Below are positions 39,901-48,825 of a stretch of 64,000 nt of DNA, piece after piece. Positions within the stretch are counted from its first letter, which is position 1; each line of letters begins with the position of its first letter. A program made the translations under genes and the position numbers. The stretch is from Spisula solida. Its lineage: Eukaryota > Mollusca > Bivalvia > Venerida > Mactridae. The notes under the pieces were generated by a model. The model did no database searches. It was not told where the DNA came from and saw nothing but the letters and a program-made list of their open reading frames with translations. The stretch is taken from positions 41,954,722 to 42,018,721 of the forward strand of contig OX365952.1 of the NCBI GenBank assembly GCA_947247005.1, in the 5' to 3' direction.

Positions 39901-42900
39901 ATCTTAAAATGTCCCAGATACGTTCAATAATGTTTGTGTGATTTGTGTATAGGTCTTGGTATCCCAAACGAAAAAAAAAATCAACAAAATACTAACAAAA
40001 CACTAACAAACCACTAACAAAACATAGTTTTATAATTTGTTAAAGTGTTTTGTTAGTGCAGCATTTAACAAAATACTAATACTGTACTATCTGGATTTCA
40101 GGCATTTAGTATTTTGTTAGTGTTTTGTTAAGTCGACAGTGTTTTGTTGATGTTTCATTGGACTTATAAAAATGAGGATAGTGTTTTGATGGTATTGCAT
40201 TGAACTTAGGTACAAAACAGTATGTTTTGTTGATAATGCATTGGACTTAACCAAATGATGATAGTGTTTTTATGGTCTTGCATTGTCTTTAGGTTAAAAA
40301 ATAATATTTTATTGATATTTCATTATACTTATATTTCACATGCATGTGACTTGTTAATGTTTCATAGTACTTGGGTTCAAAGATACTTTTAAAAACTTAT
40401 AGGTCTATATAAGTATATATGAATGATAATCAGAACAAGTACACTTACTAAAACAAAAATACAAGTTGAACTATAATTTATGTATTGAATAACTATTTAT
40501 TCTTTGGGGATAAAACTACAAGATTAAGAAATTGAAAATGGTTCTTAAAAATTAATTAACACTCAGGTTTATAAGACATCAATCACCTGCATGTGAATAG
40601 TTTAATCTCCCCAGGTCTAAAAAATGGGAGTAAAAACAAAATATTGGAGTATTTCAGAACTACTGGTTATATTTCATTAAACCAATTTTAATACAATATG
40701 CTAAATCTGTTAGATCATTCTGGAAACACTAAGCTGTTTGTGCATTTTACCTGCATATCATAAAACCATGGAACTCAATAGCATTAAATGATGTGTAGAT
40801 AATATTTATTATGATCCCCTGCTTGTCAGGTCAAACTGTGTATACCCAAACGAAAAAAAGAGAAACAAAACACTAACAAAATACTATGTTGCAGACTGGT
40901 GAGTTTCTGAGGTCACTGGGTAATAAAAATGTTATCTCTACAAAGCAGCGATTCTATTGGCTAATGGACTGGTCTGGCTATTTTTAAGCAGCAAACATGG
41001 TGGTCAGTGTTTTTATTTTGTGGACATTTATATGTGAATAATTTGACAGGATGTTTAGCAATTGGACTGAATCCACAAGCAGGTACAATGTTTATTTTAT
41101 TAAGATAGAGTTATAATTCTAGTGTTTGTCTATTAACCTTAATATAATCATAATTAAGCTTCTGCAAACATGATTGATGCATTGAACATGTGTATATTCT
41201 TTTATTTTGTCCTAAGAATACAGTTAATCCCAGCACTTTTTCTGTTTAAATATGTATTCATTATATTCTAGACTAATGTCTCGAGTGCATGCAATTAGCA
41301 TACATTGTGCTGGATTTTTATCCGAATTTCCCTTTTGGTTTCAATAAAATGTATACACATCGTCCAGACTCAATGGTCAATAAATTATATGCAAAATTAA
41401 AGATGATCACAGTGGCAATTAGCATGCACGTCTGTTGAAATCATGATATTCGAACCAATTAAATTGTCTTTGATATGCATTATTATTCGGTAAATGTTTG
41501 TATCTTTCATAATTAAGATATATATGGTATGTGCATGCACCACACTTACAACATAAAATAAATGAAAGACAACATACTTTTTGAATATTTCAGGTTAACA
41601 TTGGAGTTTCTACAGGTTCAGTGGACTAAATCACAAAAGACACAACAACGAATAAGTGTGGTATAACATTGATTGCTAAAACCAAGAATAAACTTCTGGG
41701 AATTTGGCTTTTTAATCTTCACACACCTGGGAATTACCAAAGGAAATTTGAGATGTTTCGAATGTCCCATAACAGTCTCTTCTTCAAATTGTCTAGTTCA
41801 GAAACCAGCACCACACAGTTAAAAGTACCTCAAACGGTATGCTATAAATTTTATTATTTTTGGGTAAAGTCTGTTGTTTGTTCATTTAGACCTAATGGTA
41901 TACGTACATACTACAAACAGAGTCACAGATGCGACATACCTGTAACGATTTCCTGGAATTATGCTTATATATAATTGTCAACTGGTATTATGCTATTATC
42001 TTGTTTTTCAGCTGGTAAACAATGCATTCCACAGGTTGACAAATCACTGTAGCCATGTTCTGCAGCATGTACATTTTTCAAGTATTATTTTAATCAAACT
42101 TGTAAACAATTTAGAATAATGTATATTGTTACTTCTTTATTTGACCAAGTAACTGGTCATTATATTGAACAACCACCTTTTATATTTGTCAAGCCCTCCA
42201 GTACACTGAAATTATTTTACCTCTTCTTCCAGCTTTCACTAATCACATTTAACTCTTATTTTACAGTTGCTGTTCTGGACTTGTTTGATTCACCATTAGC
42301 TACAGTCAGTACAATGATGAGGGACAAATTGGAGCATGGAAAGGAATGCATTCACCATTTAAAGGAAGGAATTCCCATGTGAAATGGACACAGACTAAAT
42401 TTTAGTTTCAAAATGATGGTGGACATATTTTGTTTGAGTATATTGATACAGTTTACAGTATTTTTTGGTGATATATGAAATGCTTGCCTACGACCACATT
42501 TTGCCATATGTATTTGTCAAATCTCCAATAATATTTAATAGTTATGTTTAAAAATAAAAGAACCTTAGATTCCCGAATGTATGTATAAATGCGTTGTAAT
42601 GTTTTAAGTGCTTTTCTGCAGATTATATTATGAAACACTATCAAAATATACAGTATTTTGTTAGTGTTTTGTTTATGTTTTGTTGGTATTTTGATTCAGT
42701 GTTTTGTTAGTATTTTGTTAACTCATTTGCATATTATATTTTGTTAGTATTTTGTTAGCTATGTTTTGTTAGTGTTTTCTTTAAGAAAAATAATGGAACA
42801 CTAACAAAACATAGTGTTTTGTTAGTGTTTTGTTAAACTTATTCCCTTCATATGCAAATCAGTGTTTTGTTGGTATTTTGTTAGCAGTGTTTTTTTAGTG

Positions 42901-43492
42901 TTTTGTTAGTATTTTGTTAGCTCATTTGCATGTCATTTGCTACACTAATAAAACATCAACAAAACATAGTATTTTGTTAGTGTTTTGTTTCAGTGTTTTG
43001 TTTCCCATTTTTTTTCGTTTGGGCTATGTTTTGTTAGTGTTTTCTTTAAGAAAAATAATGGAACACTAACAAAACATAGTGTTTTGTTAGTGTTTTGTTA
43101 AACTTATTCCCTTCATATGCAAATCAGTGTTTTGTTGGTATTTTGTTAGCAGTGTTTTGTTAGTGTTTTGTTAGTATTTTGTTAGCTCATTTGCATGTCA
43201 TTTGCTACACTAATAAAACATCAACAAAACATAGTATTTTGTTAGTGTTTTGTTTCAGTGTTTTGTTTCCCATTTTTTTTCGTTTGGGATACTATGTTGA
43301 TGATAAAAATATATCCAGGTGCATAGCTGGGGGAGCGGGGTCCACACCCCAAGTGTCTGTGTACACTACCAGTACCTGATGTGCATCTCCTGAGGGAACT
43401 ATATATGCATGTAATGGTTCTTGAACATATGCTTTATTTTTCATCAACAAGCGAAGTTTGGATAGAATTGCTGTTGTATTTTTAGCAGGCAT
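21925..43492 (-). CDS. XPNPEP1: Xaa-Pro aminopeptidase 1 (cytosolic aminopeptidase P), complete, 18 coding exons, 617 aa
   Basis: Exons in transcript order: 43376-43492, 38853-38916, 38304-38408, 37884-37976, 36392-36535, 34032-34127, 32732-32813, 31192-31351, 30695-30826, 29035-29144, 28417-28494, 27726-27797, 27022-27082, 26254-26428, 24250-24318, 23654-23730, 22705-22803, 21925-22044. All junctions are GT-AG, phases agree, and the sum is 1854 nt (617 aa plus stop), close to the 623 aa of the human enzyme. The protein is collinear with it throughout: MPAKNTT start, [35 protein letters not shown], the two N-terminal creatinase-like domains, then the pita-bread catalytic domain. Metal and catalytic residues are all present: D412 (LCDSG), D423 ([11 protein letters not shown]), H482, H486 (HGTGHGVG), H495, E520 (EPGYYE) and E534 (RVENVV). 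Known role: a Mn-dependent enzyme that removes N-terminal residues preceding proline. The TTG frame extending to 43507 is not used; ATG 43492 matches the family start. A splice acceptor just upstream (about 43509) implies a 5' UTR exon farther right. Two exons have partial tandem duplications. Confidence 0.96.
23141..23520. repeat. Tandem repeat, 38-bp unit, about 10 copies
   Basis: The unit is tttgagtatatcagccaatg followed by aaaacatgggttactagc. Copies decay towards 23600. It occupies the XPNPEP1 intron between exons 16 (23654-23730) and 17 (22705-22803). Confidence 0.9.
23988..24157. mobile_element. Short inverted-repeat element, family A, copy 1
   Basis: The left end (ctgtatcacctctc) and right end (ctctacagaggttgtactg) are imperfectly inverted, with internal 'ctctgtatagcaa' and 'ggtgttgctctacagagg'. 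The same family occurs at 32900-33072 and, partially, at 58947-59030. It lies in an XPNPEP1 intron. Confidence 0.65.
24386..24538. mobile_element. Short TIR element (153 bp) in an XPNPEP1 intron
   Basis: The left end cctggggtgatattcaata is mirrored by attgaattccacccctgg at the right, about 27 bp of imperfect inverted repeat. It is non-coding and sits about 70 bp upstream (in transcript terms) of exon 15. Confidence 0.7.
24736..25764 (-). mobile_element. Degenerate mariner-type DNA transposon, about 1.03 kb
   Basis: The ends are inverted: TACGTGGGTCATTCAATA at the left, and tattgaatgacccacgta at the right, both starting at TA. Reading the minus strand near 25330-25140, a remnant GKTQQTH, a stop, then [14 protein letters not shown] resembles the N-terminal helix-turn-helix region of mariner transposases (GKT..E / V..WH..F). 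Stops and missing sequence show it is inactive. It lies in the XPNPEP1 intron between exons 14 and 15. Confidence 0.65.
27440..27670. mobile_element. Interspersed repeat 'gtcccctaccgg...accggtaggggac', copy 1
   Basis: The ends gtcccctaccggttt and aaaccggtaggggac are inverted. The inside has 'cataccaagtttcataaacc', 'gagttatgtcaggatctag' and a gacggacgga tract. The same element occurs at 54797-55668 in the opposite orientation and longer. It lies in an XPNPEP1 intron. Confidence 0.65.
29158..29232 (-). pseudogene. Partial tandem copy of XPNPEP1 exon 10 including its 3' splice site
   Basis: Compared with the real exon 10 (29035-29144), this carries the same acceptor (tattacag) and about the first 75 bp of the exon at a spacing of 88 bp, with a few substitutions (for example Pro to Leu in QNVPSGN). 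It lacks the exon's end and 5' splice site, running instead into gatacttatattacag before the true exon. Splicing to the copied acceptor would add 88 nt and shift the frame, so it should be a decoy or silent. Confidence 0.85.
29562..30489. mobile_element. TIR element, about 930 bp, containing a tRNA-like segment
   Basis: The left end gtactggcaaaggagata and right end tctcctttgccagtac are inverted. Inside, 29871-29950 reads like a tRNA-derived Pol III head (tggccgagcagttaa A-box word, then a degenerate B-box gatcgattctcc) followed at once by a run of T. It lies in XPNPEP1 between exons 9 and 10. The ORFs on both strands inside it are not called. Confidence 0.65.
31900..32400. repeat. Dispersed repeat with 'tgaccttgacctttgag' theme, two tandem copies, ending in (gcag)n
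   Basis: Two consecutive copies of about 150 bp (31910-32060 and 32065-32210) share 'gagataggaacctg.gggttg' and 'atgacactc.gcctca', followed by a third partial copy and a gcaggcaggcaggc tract at about 32318. Related segments occur at 57180-57520 and 58480-58910. The ORF frames in this interval (31546-31932, 31752-32024, 32055-32273, 32218-32673) are repeat translations. Confidence 0.7.
32900..33072. mobile_element. Short inverted-repeat element, family A, copy 2
   Basis: The left end agtacaacctctacagagc and right end gctctacagaggttgtact are inverted over about 20 bp. The interior repeats 'cctctgtagagcaa'. It is the cleanest of the three copies (others at 23988-24157 and 58947-59030) and lies between XPNPEP1 exons 6 and 7. 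Confidence 0.75.
33448..33795 (-). mobile_element. tRNA-derived SINE (copy 2, best preserved)
   Basis: On the minus strand the head reads ggtggcatggtggtcgagtg (A-box), then gcactagactactgatcg, then ggtttgaatctcggcc (B-box type). After that come 'ggacacttggtcatttctga' and 'cccaactagagac'. The same order appears at 53828-53984 and, degraded, at 12976-13113. A Pol III-transcribed retroposon origin is inferred. It lies in an XPNPEP1 intron. Confidence 0.7.
34831..35578. mobile_element. TIR element, 748 bp, abutting the splice-site array
   Basis: The inverted ends are CTGTAAAAGCATTTATTTTC (left) and, read inward from the right, CTGTAAAAGCAGAATATTTC, both followed by GCGAGG. TA dinucleotides flank it at 34829-34830 and 35579-35580. 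The left flank reads cttaccag before TA and the right flank tatgataactctaacacc after it, which together reconstitute the 68-bp array unit. The element therefore appears to have inserted at a TA inside one unit, two bases from its copied 5' splice site. The interior is non-coding. Confidence 0.8.
35573..36460 (-). repeat. 68-bp tandem array made of the end of XPNPEP1 exon 5 plus its 5' splice site, about 13 copies
   Basis: Copies recur at exactly 68 bp: the word taccag starts at 35641 and every 68 bp to 36389 (12 copies), with a broken 13th copy at about 35573. On the minus strand each unit carries the coding end ...CATGGTGTTAGAATTG, TCATATACTG and then the donor GTAAGTATGGCA. Only the copy ending at 36392 is attached to the full exon 5 (36392-36535). 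Reading past the first donor meets TAG within the first extra unit, so only that donor gives a full-length product. Exon sequence TAGTATGGCATGAAC and intron sequence GTAAGTATGGCA share AGTATGGCA, which fits microhomology at the original duplication. Confidence 0.93.
39598..39662 (+). mobile_element. tRNA-like SINE head
   Basis: The segment ggctacctcagatggtagag followed by gggttcaagccc has A-box and B-box words at tRNA-like spacing, but the acceptor stem and anticodon arm do not form cleanly. A retroposon head is more likely than a functional tRNA. It lies in XPNPEP1 intron 1. Confidence 0.45.
39961..43290. mobile_element. 3.3-kb element with TTTTGTTAGT-rich subterminal arrays, in XPNPEP1 intron 1
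   Basis: The left end atcccaaacgaaaaaaaa and right end ttttttttcgtttgggat are inverted. Both ends are followed inward by runs of a short word (aacaaaatactaacaaaaca at the left, ttttgttagtgttttgtta at the right). A second inward pair of the same terminus exists (cccaaacg at 40845 and cgtttggg at 43016-43023), suggesting two nested or tandemly truncated copies. A block of about 265 bp (from about 42765) is repeated next to itself up to 43290. The central 41.0-42.4 kb has ORFs at 41669-41974 and 42119-42382 without a recognisable domain. The superfamily is not identifiable from what is seen. Confidence 0.65.
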
Positions 43493-43979
43493 CTTTTCAC
43501 TCAGCAATCTAAAAATTAGAATGGATTTTTACCAAAAATGTTAACATTTAATTATCGATAAATTGAATTTACATGACTGAAAATTTATTAATTCAGTTTT
43601 ATTGGCATATTTCTTATGCACCTATAAAAGAAACAAGGAAATAATGGAAGAAAGTAATGGTATCCGAAATATGAAAGTCCGAAATCTAGTACACTTAATT
43701 GTATATCCTTAACTATAACACCGTTTCAGAATGTCACCTTAATAAAATGATTTAGACACATACTTAAAAGGAAGAGGAAAACAGTAGAATAATTTAAACA
43801 GTTGATTAAACCGTCAATATTATAGAAATTCATTATAAATCTTACCGGCTCAAGTTTCAGTTAGGAGATCGGGTATGGTATAAAACACGGACTCTACCCA
43901 TTGGCATTATAGACAAACTGGGAACACATACATAAATAAAAAGTTCGAAGCGTATAAGGTTACAGAAATATGCTTATCA

Positions 43980-46133
43980 GGTGTGGATGGACCAACAAAC
44001 ATATTGTGGATGTACCAACAGACAAACTGTGAATGTACAACAAACATACTGTGGATGGACCAACAGAAACACTGTGAATGTACAACAGATATGTACACTG
44101 TGGATGGGCCAACAGACATACTGCGGTTGGACCAACATACACACTGTGAATGTACAACATACATACTGTGGATGGACCAACAGATACACTGTGAATGTAC
44201 AACATACATACTGTGATGGACCAACAGACATACTGTGGGTGGACCATCATGCAGACAGACTCTGGATTGACCAACAGATACACTGTGAATGTACAACAGA
44301 CATACTGTGGAGGGACCAACAGATACACTGTGAATGTACAACAGACATACTGTGGATGGACCAACAGACATACTGTGAATGTACAACAGACATACTGTGG
44401 ATGGACCAACAGACATACTGTGAATGTACAACAAACATACTGTGAATGGACCAACATACATACTGTGGATGGGCCAACAGACAGTTGGTAGACCAACAGA
44501 CAGTGGATGGACCAACATACAGTGGATGGACCAACATACAGTGGGTGGACCAACAGACATACTGTGAATGTACAACTGTCCTACTGTGGATGGGCCAACA
44601 GACAGTGGATGTACCAACAGATAGTGGATTGACCAACAGACAGTGGATGGACCAACAGACATACTGTGAATGTACCAGCAAACATACTGTTGATGGACCA
44701 AAAGACAATGGATGGACCAACAAACAGTGGATGACCAACAGACAAACTCTTAGTGGACCATCAGACATACTATGGATGGACCACCAGACAGACTGGATGT
44801 ACCGGCAGGTACACTGTGAATACACTATCAGTCAGACTCTGGGCGGACCAATTGACAGGCTGTAGATGGACCAACAGACAGACTGTGGATGGACCAACTA
44901 ACAGTGGATGGACCAACAATTAGACTTATGTTAGACCAACAGAAGACTGTGGATGGACCAATAGGCAGACTGTGGATGGACCAACATACAGACAGTGGAT
45001 GAACCAACATATATACTGTGAATGAACCAACAGCCATACTCGTGGTGGACCAACAGAAAAGAGTGTGGATGTACTAACAGACTGTGGATGAACCAACAGA
45101 CAGTGGATGTACAAACAGACATACTGTGGATGGACCAACAGACAGTGGATGAACCAATAGACATGCAAACTCTGGTGGACCAACATACATACTTTGGATG
45201 GACCAACAAACAGACTGTTGGTGGACAAACAGACAGTGGATGGACCAACAGGCAGCGGATAGACCAACATACACTAATGGGTGGACCATCAGACATACTC
45301 TGTGTTGACCAACAGACTCACTTTGGATGGAGCAACAGACCGACTGTTGGTGGACCAACAGACACACTATGGATGGCCTAACAGACAGACTGTGAATGGA
45401 CCATCAGACAGACTCTGGGTGGACCAACAGACATACTATGGGTGGACCAACAGACAGACTCTAGTTGAACCAACAGACATACTCTGGGTGGACCATCAGA
45501 CATACTCTAGGTGGACCAACAGACATACTATGGGTGGACCAACAGACATACTATGGGTGGACCATCAGACATACTCTAGGTGGACCAACAGACATACTAT
45601 GGGTGGACCAACAGACAGACTCTAGGTGGACCAACAGACATACTATGGGTGGACCAACAGACATACTATTGGTGGACCAACAGACATACTATTGGTGGAC
45701 CAACAGACATACTATGGGTGGACCAACAGACATACTCTAGGTGGACCAACAGACATACTATTGGTGGACCAACAGACATACTATGGGTGGACCAACAGAC
45801 AGACTCTAGGTGGACCAACAGACATACTATGGGTGGACCAACAGACATACTCTAGGTGGACCAACAGACATACTATGGGTGGACCAACAGACAGACTCTA
45901 GGTGGACCAACAGACATACTCTGGGTGGACCATCAGAAATACTCTGGGTGGACCAACAGACATACTATGGGTGGACCATCAGACAGACTCTAGCTGGACC
46001 AACATACATACTATGGGTGGACCATCAGAAAGACTCTGGGTGGATCATCAGTCATACACTGAGTGGACCAACATGCATACTCTTGATGGACAATCAGGCA
46101 TACTCTGGTTGGACCAACAGACTGTGGATGGAT
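43980..46133. repeat. Minisatellite, 22-23 bp unit, about 2.15 kb
   Basis: The unit is tggaccaacagacatact with short variable joints. In the left part, 23-bp units alternate with a 22-bp variant tgaatgtacaacagaca, giving a dimer of about 45 bp. In the right part (45400-46030) 23-bp monomers with actatgggtgg and actctaggtgg alternate with a 46-bp period. Because 23 is not a multiple of three, all frames on both strands stay open. These frames are not genes. The array lies just upstream of XPNPEP1 coding exon 1. Confidence 0.95.
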
Positions 46134-47416
46134 GGATGGACATATTTCAGTCATCTCTTTAGGGATCATAAAACATAAACCAATGAAATGATTTTTGTAA
46201 ATCTTTACTTCCGATTATTGAGTCCATACTGATACAGAAGATACATAACAAAACCTCAATAAATACTTCACAAGTAAATGTATATTACAACCACAATTTT
46301 AACGCAATAATTATAGTACAAAAACAAACACAATACATGTATTGCCTATATTTTTGTTACAGATTATTATCAAGGACCATAACATTTGCCTTTGAAAGCA
46401 TTCAAACATTTGGCACAATGCAAAAAGTTTGCATGCTCCTAAATATTCAGAAGCAATAAATATAGCAGATTTTGTGTTTGGTTTTGTATTGCAATTTATT
46501 GCGCTAGAATTATACATGTAATGGAATTTCCACAACCATAATACTCGACTGAACATGTGCTCACATGACATATCCTGCCATACATTTGTTATGACAATAG
46601 ATCTTACTTAAGAATAAGGACATTGATTAATAACTATGCATACGAACGACAAACCATGATCTATTCACCGGTATATCATGCAAAACAGTGATCTATTTGC
46701 ATTCTAAGTGTAATTTGTGCAATTTTATACGGACTAATTTATTAACGGAGTCGATGAGTTATTTTTCATGATGCTATAGACAACTTCCGCTGTTCAAAGT
46801 GTTGGGATGTCAGCCCCTGAATTTTTAAGCTTTACTATTGTCTTTATTTGTCGCCAAACTGATGCTTATTTAACGCCAACTTTCAATTACGTATTTCACG
46901 TTTACGCATATGTATTGATACATGCAATAACATATAACTAGAATATAAATATAATCGAATAAATAAACAGAAATGCTACGAAATGAAAATTACATAAAAC
47001 GTTGCGCTTTACAGTGACGTCACAATTCATGACGTCATGAAATAAACAAGAGGTAAATTTCATTGATAAAAATCGTGCATTATACGAGGGAGATCTATTA
47101 AACAGCCAAAATTCTACCGTGATATACCATTTATTAGATCACGCTACAGCTCTATACGTTAACACGGAACAAAATACAGGCAGTGTTAAAATATATATTA
47201 TACCATATCTATATAGCACTTTTATCATGTAATAAGGTAATACAAGGCAAATACAAGGTAAATACTAAATATGTCTTTAACCACAGGAATTCAAAACAAA
47301 ATTATATCACAATAATACAGAGTTGGCTTTACCAATTTTTCGTCTATACACATTAGAAAAACAACGGGAAAGAAACAAGTTTTTCCCAGCCCTGTTGTTT
47401 TTCAAGTGTATACTAG
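46134..47416. other. Intergenic region between XPNPEP1 and the macrodomain gene
   Basis: No exon could be supported. This interval should hold the XPNPEP1 promoter and 5' UTR exon (reading leftwards) and possibly distal 3' sequence of the macrodomain gene. The ORF at 46311-46571 has no recognisable domain. Confidence 0.35.
47015..47037. promoter_or_regulatory. Pair of palindromic CRE-type sites (TGACGTCA), 15 bp apart
   Basis: Two perfect TGACGTCA octamers start at 47015 and 47030. They match the binding site of CREB/ATF bZIP factors. Their position, about 3.5 kb upstream of the XPNPEP1 start codon and beyond the minisatellite, is compatible with a promoter role, but no transcription start is visible. 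Confidence 0.35.
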
Positions 47417-47594
47417 TACAGTCAGAACTCAATACAACGACGCTGTTCATTTCCAAGAAAAATGTTGTTGTAACGAACATGTCAGTATACTGAATTGATA
47501 CAAAGAGCGTTTTAATACTTTTGTCTCCAAATATGGTGTCAGTATAATGAATTTGTCGGTAAATCGGGTGTCGTTATATCGAGTTCTGACTGTA
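47417..47594. mobile_element. Short TIR element (178 bp)
   Basis: The left end tacagtcagaactcaata and right end tatcgagttctgactgta are inverted over about 25 bp, extended by acaacgacg / gtcgtta. It starts and ends at TA. Non-coding. Confidence 0.75.
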
Positions 47595-47959
47595 TACGAA
47601 AAGATGGGAGCTCCAAATTCCTGTGCTTTAACAAAACAAGCAGACTAGAAATATAATATCTAATAATCTTCCTTCACAGAAGCATCAATAAATCTACAGT
47701 AACAACCATGATCATATAATTTCATTATATACTACATGAAGATAAAATATGTAAGGGTTACAAACACATGTGCACATATACAAGCAATTATCAGCAGTAA
47801 TATGTATATCGAAGAGAAAACTCTTAGATGTTTTCTTTGCTTCATTAATATGAAGAAGAAGCTTTTAACAAAAATACACAAGCTGAGCACATAAAACATC
47901 ACATACTACAATTACATGGCACAATGCCAAACACATAACTGAATGAGAAAATGAACCGC

Positions 47960-48310
47960 CCAAGTCCAAGCTGTCAAAAAGCTGAATGACTGATCTAGTT
48001 TCAGCAATCAAAAAGCTGAATGACCTAGTTTCAACCGTAAAATGCTGAAATACCTAGTTTTAGCTGTTTGAAGTCCTAAAAAGTTAAAAAATGACAGTAA
48101 TAAAAAGCTGAGTGTCAAACATGTAGTTTCAGCTGAATGATCTAGTTTCAGCAATAAAAGAGCTGAAAGCCGAATGACCTGTTTCAACAAGCTGAATGCC
48201 CTAGCTGAATGCCCTAGCTGAATGGCCCAGCCTCAACAAGCCAAGTGCCTCAACCGAACAACCTAGCTCCAACAAGCTGAATGTCTTTAGTCGAATGACC
48301 CAGGTTTTAA
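47960..48310. repeat. Degenerate tandem repeat 'agctgaatgacctagtttca', about 12 copies
   Basis: Units of roughly 25-35 bp built on aaagctgaatgacctagttt recur irregularly. The reverse complement of the same word (tgaaactaggtcattcagc) appears three to four times at 56226-56350, inside an intron of the macrodomain gene. The minus-strand ORF 48008-48190 is a repeat translation. Confidence 0.7.
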
Positions 48311-48702
48311 GCACCTAGACAAGAACTGTGTTCACGACATGATTTCAACCATGACTCCCAGTTTAGATTATGTAAATGGAAAACCACATGAGCATTGCGT
48401 ACAAATAAGTTGAACAATAAGAATGTAAAATATAAAGTAAAATGGTGCATTGGAAGTTATGAATTTAAAGTTATTTTAGTGCCCAGAACTGCCACAATTA
48501 ACCCATGTATATTTCAATATAGCAACTTATACTCTGTAATCTGATTTCTGACACCAGTTGATTAAGTACTGAATGTGACATTTATTTGATGCCAGTTTCA
48601 CATAGTACAGTCATACAATGCAGCATCTAGGGTCTGCAGAATTTTGTATAATTTAACTTCCCCCAGCTTCTTTCAACACCAACAGGATCCAGTATCAGAC
48701 AT

Positions 48703-48788
48703 ACTGTATTCCCTCGAATAAACTTATTAAAAATAGTAGGGGGGGGGGAACGTTTATCAGGGGGAGCGTTTATTCGAGGGAATACGGC
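48703..48788. mobile_element. Short hairpin element (86 bp)
   Basis: tgtattccctcgaataaac at the left pairs with gtttattcgagggaataC at the right, with a G-rich loop (agtagggggggggaacg). It lies just downstream of the macrodomain gene's stop codon and could be in its 3' UTR. Confidence 0.65.
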
Positions 48789-48825
48789 AACAGAGATGAT
48801 GTTGAACACATGTTCCCATGGTCGG

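Noticed and set aside
41669..42382. Two ORFs (101 and 87 aa) in the centre of the 3.3-kb element as transposase or captured gene
   Set aside because: No catalytic motif or known domain was recognised, and the length is too small to claim.
43907..46178. ORFs up to 264 aa on both strands (YVCWSIHSMSVGPSTVC and DQQTYYGWTNRHT types)
   Set aside because: They are products of the 22-23 bp minisatellite. All frames remain open because the unit length is not a multiple of three and lacks stops.
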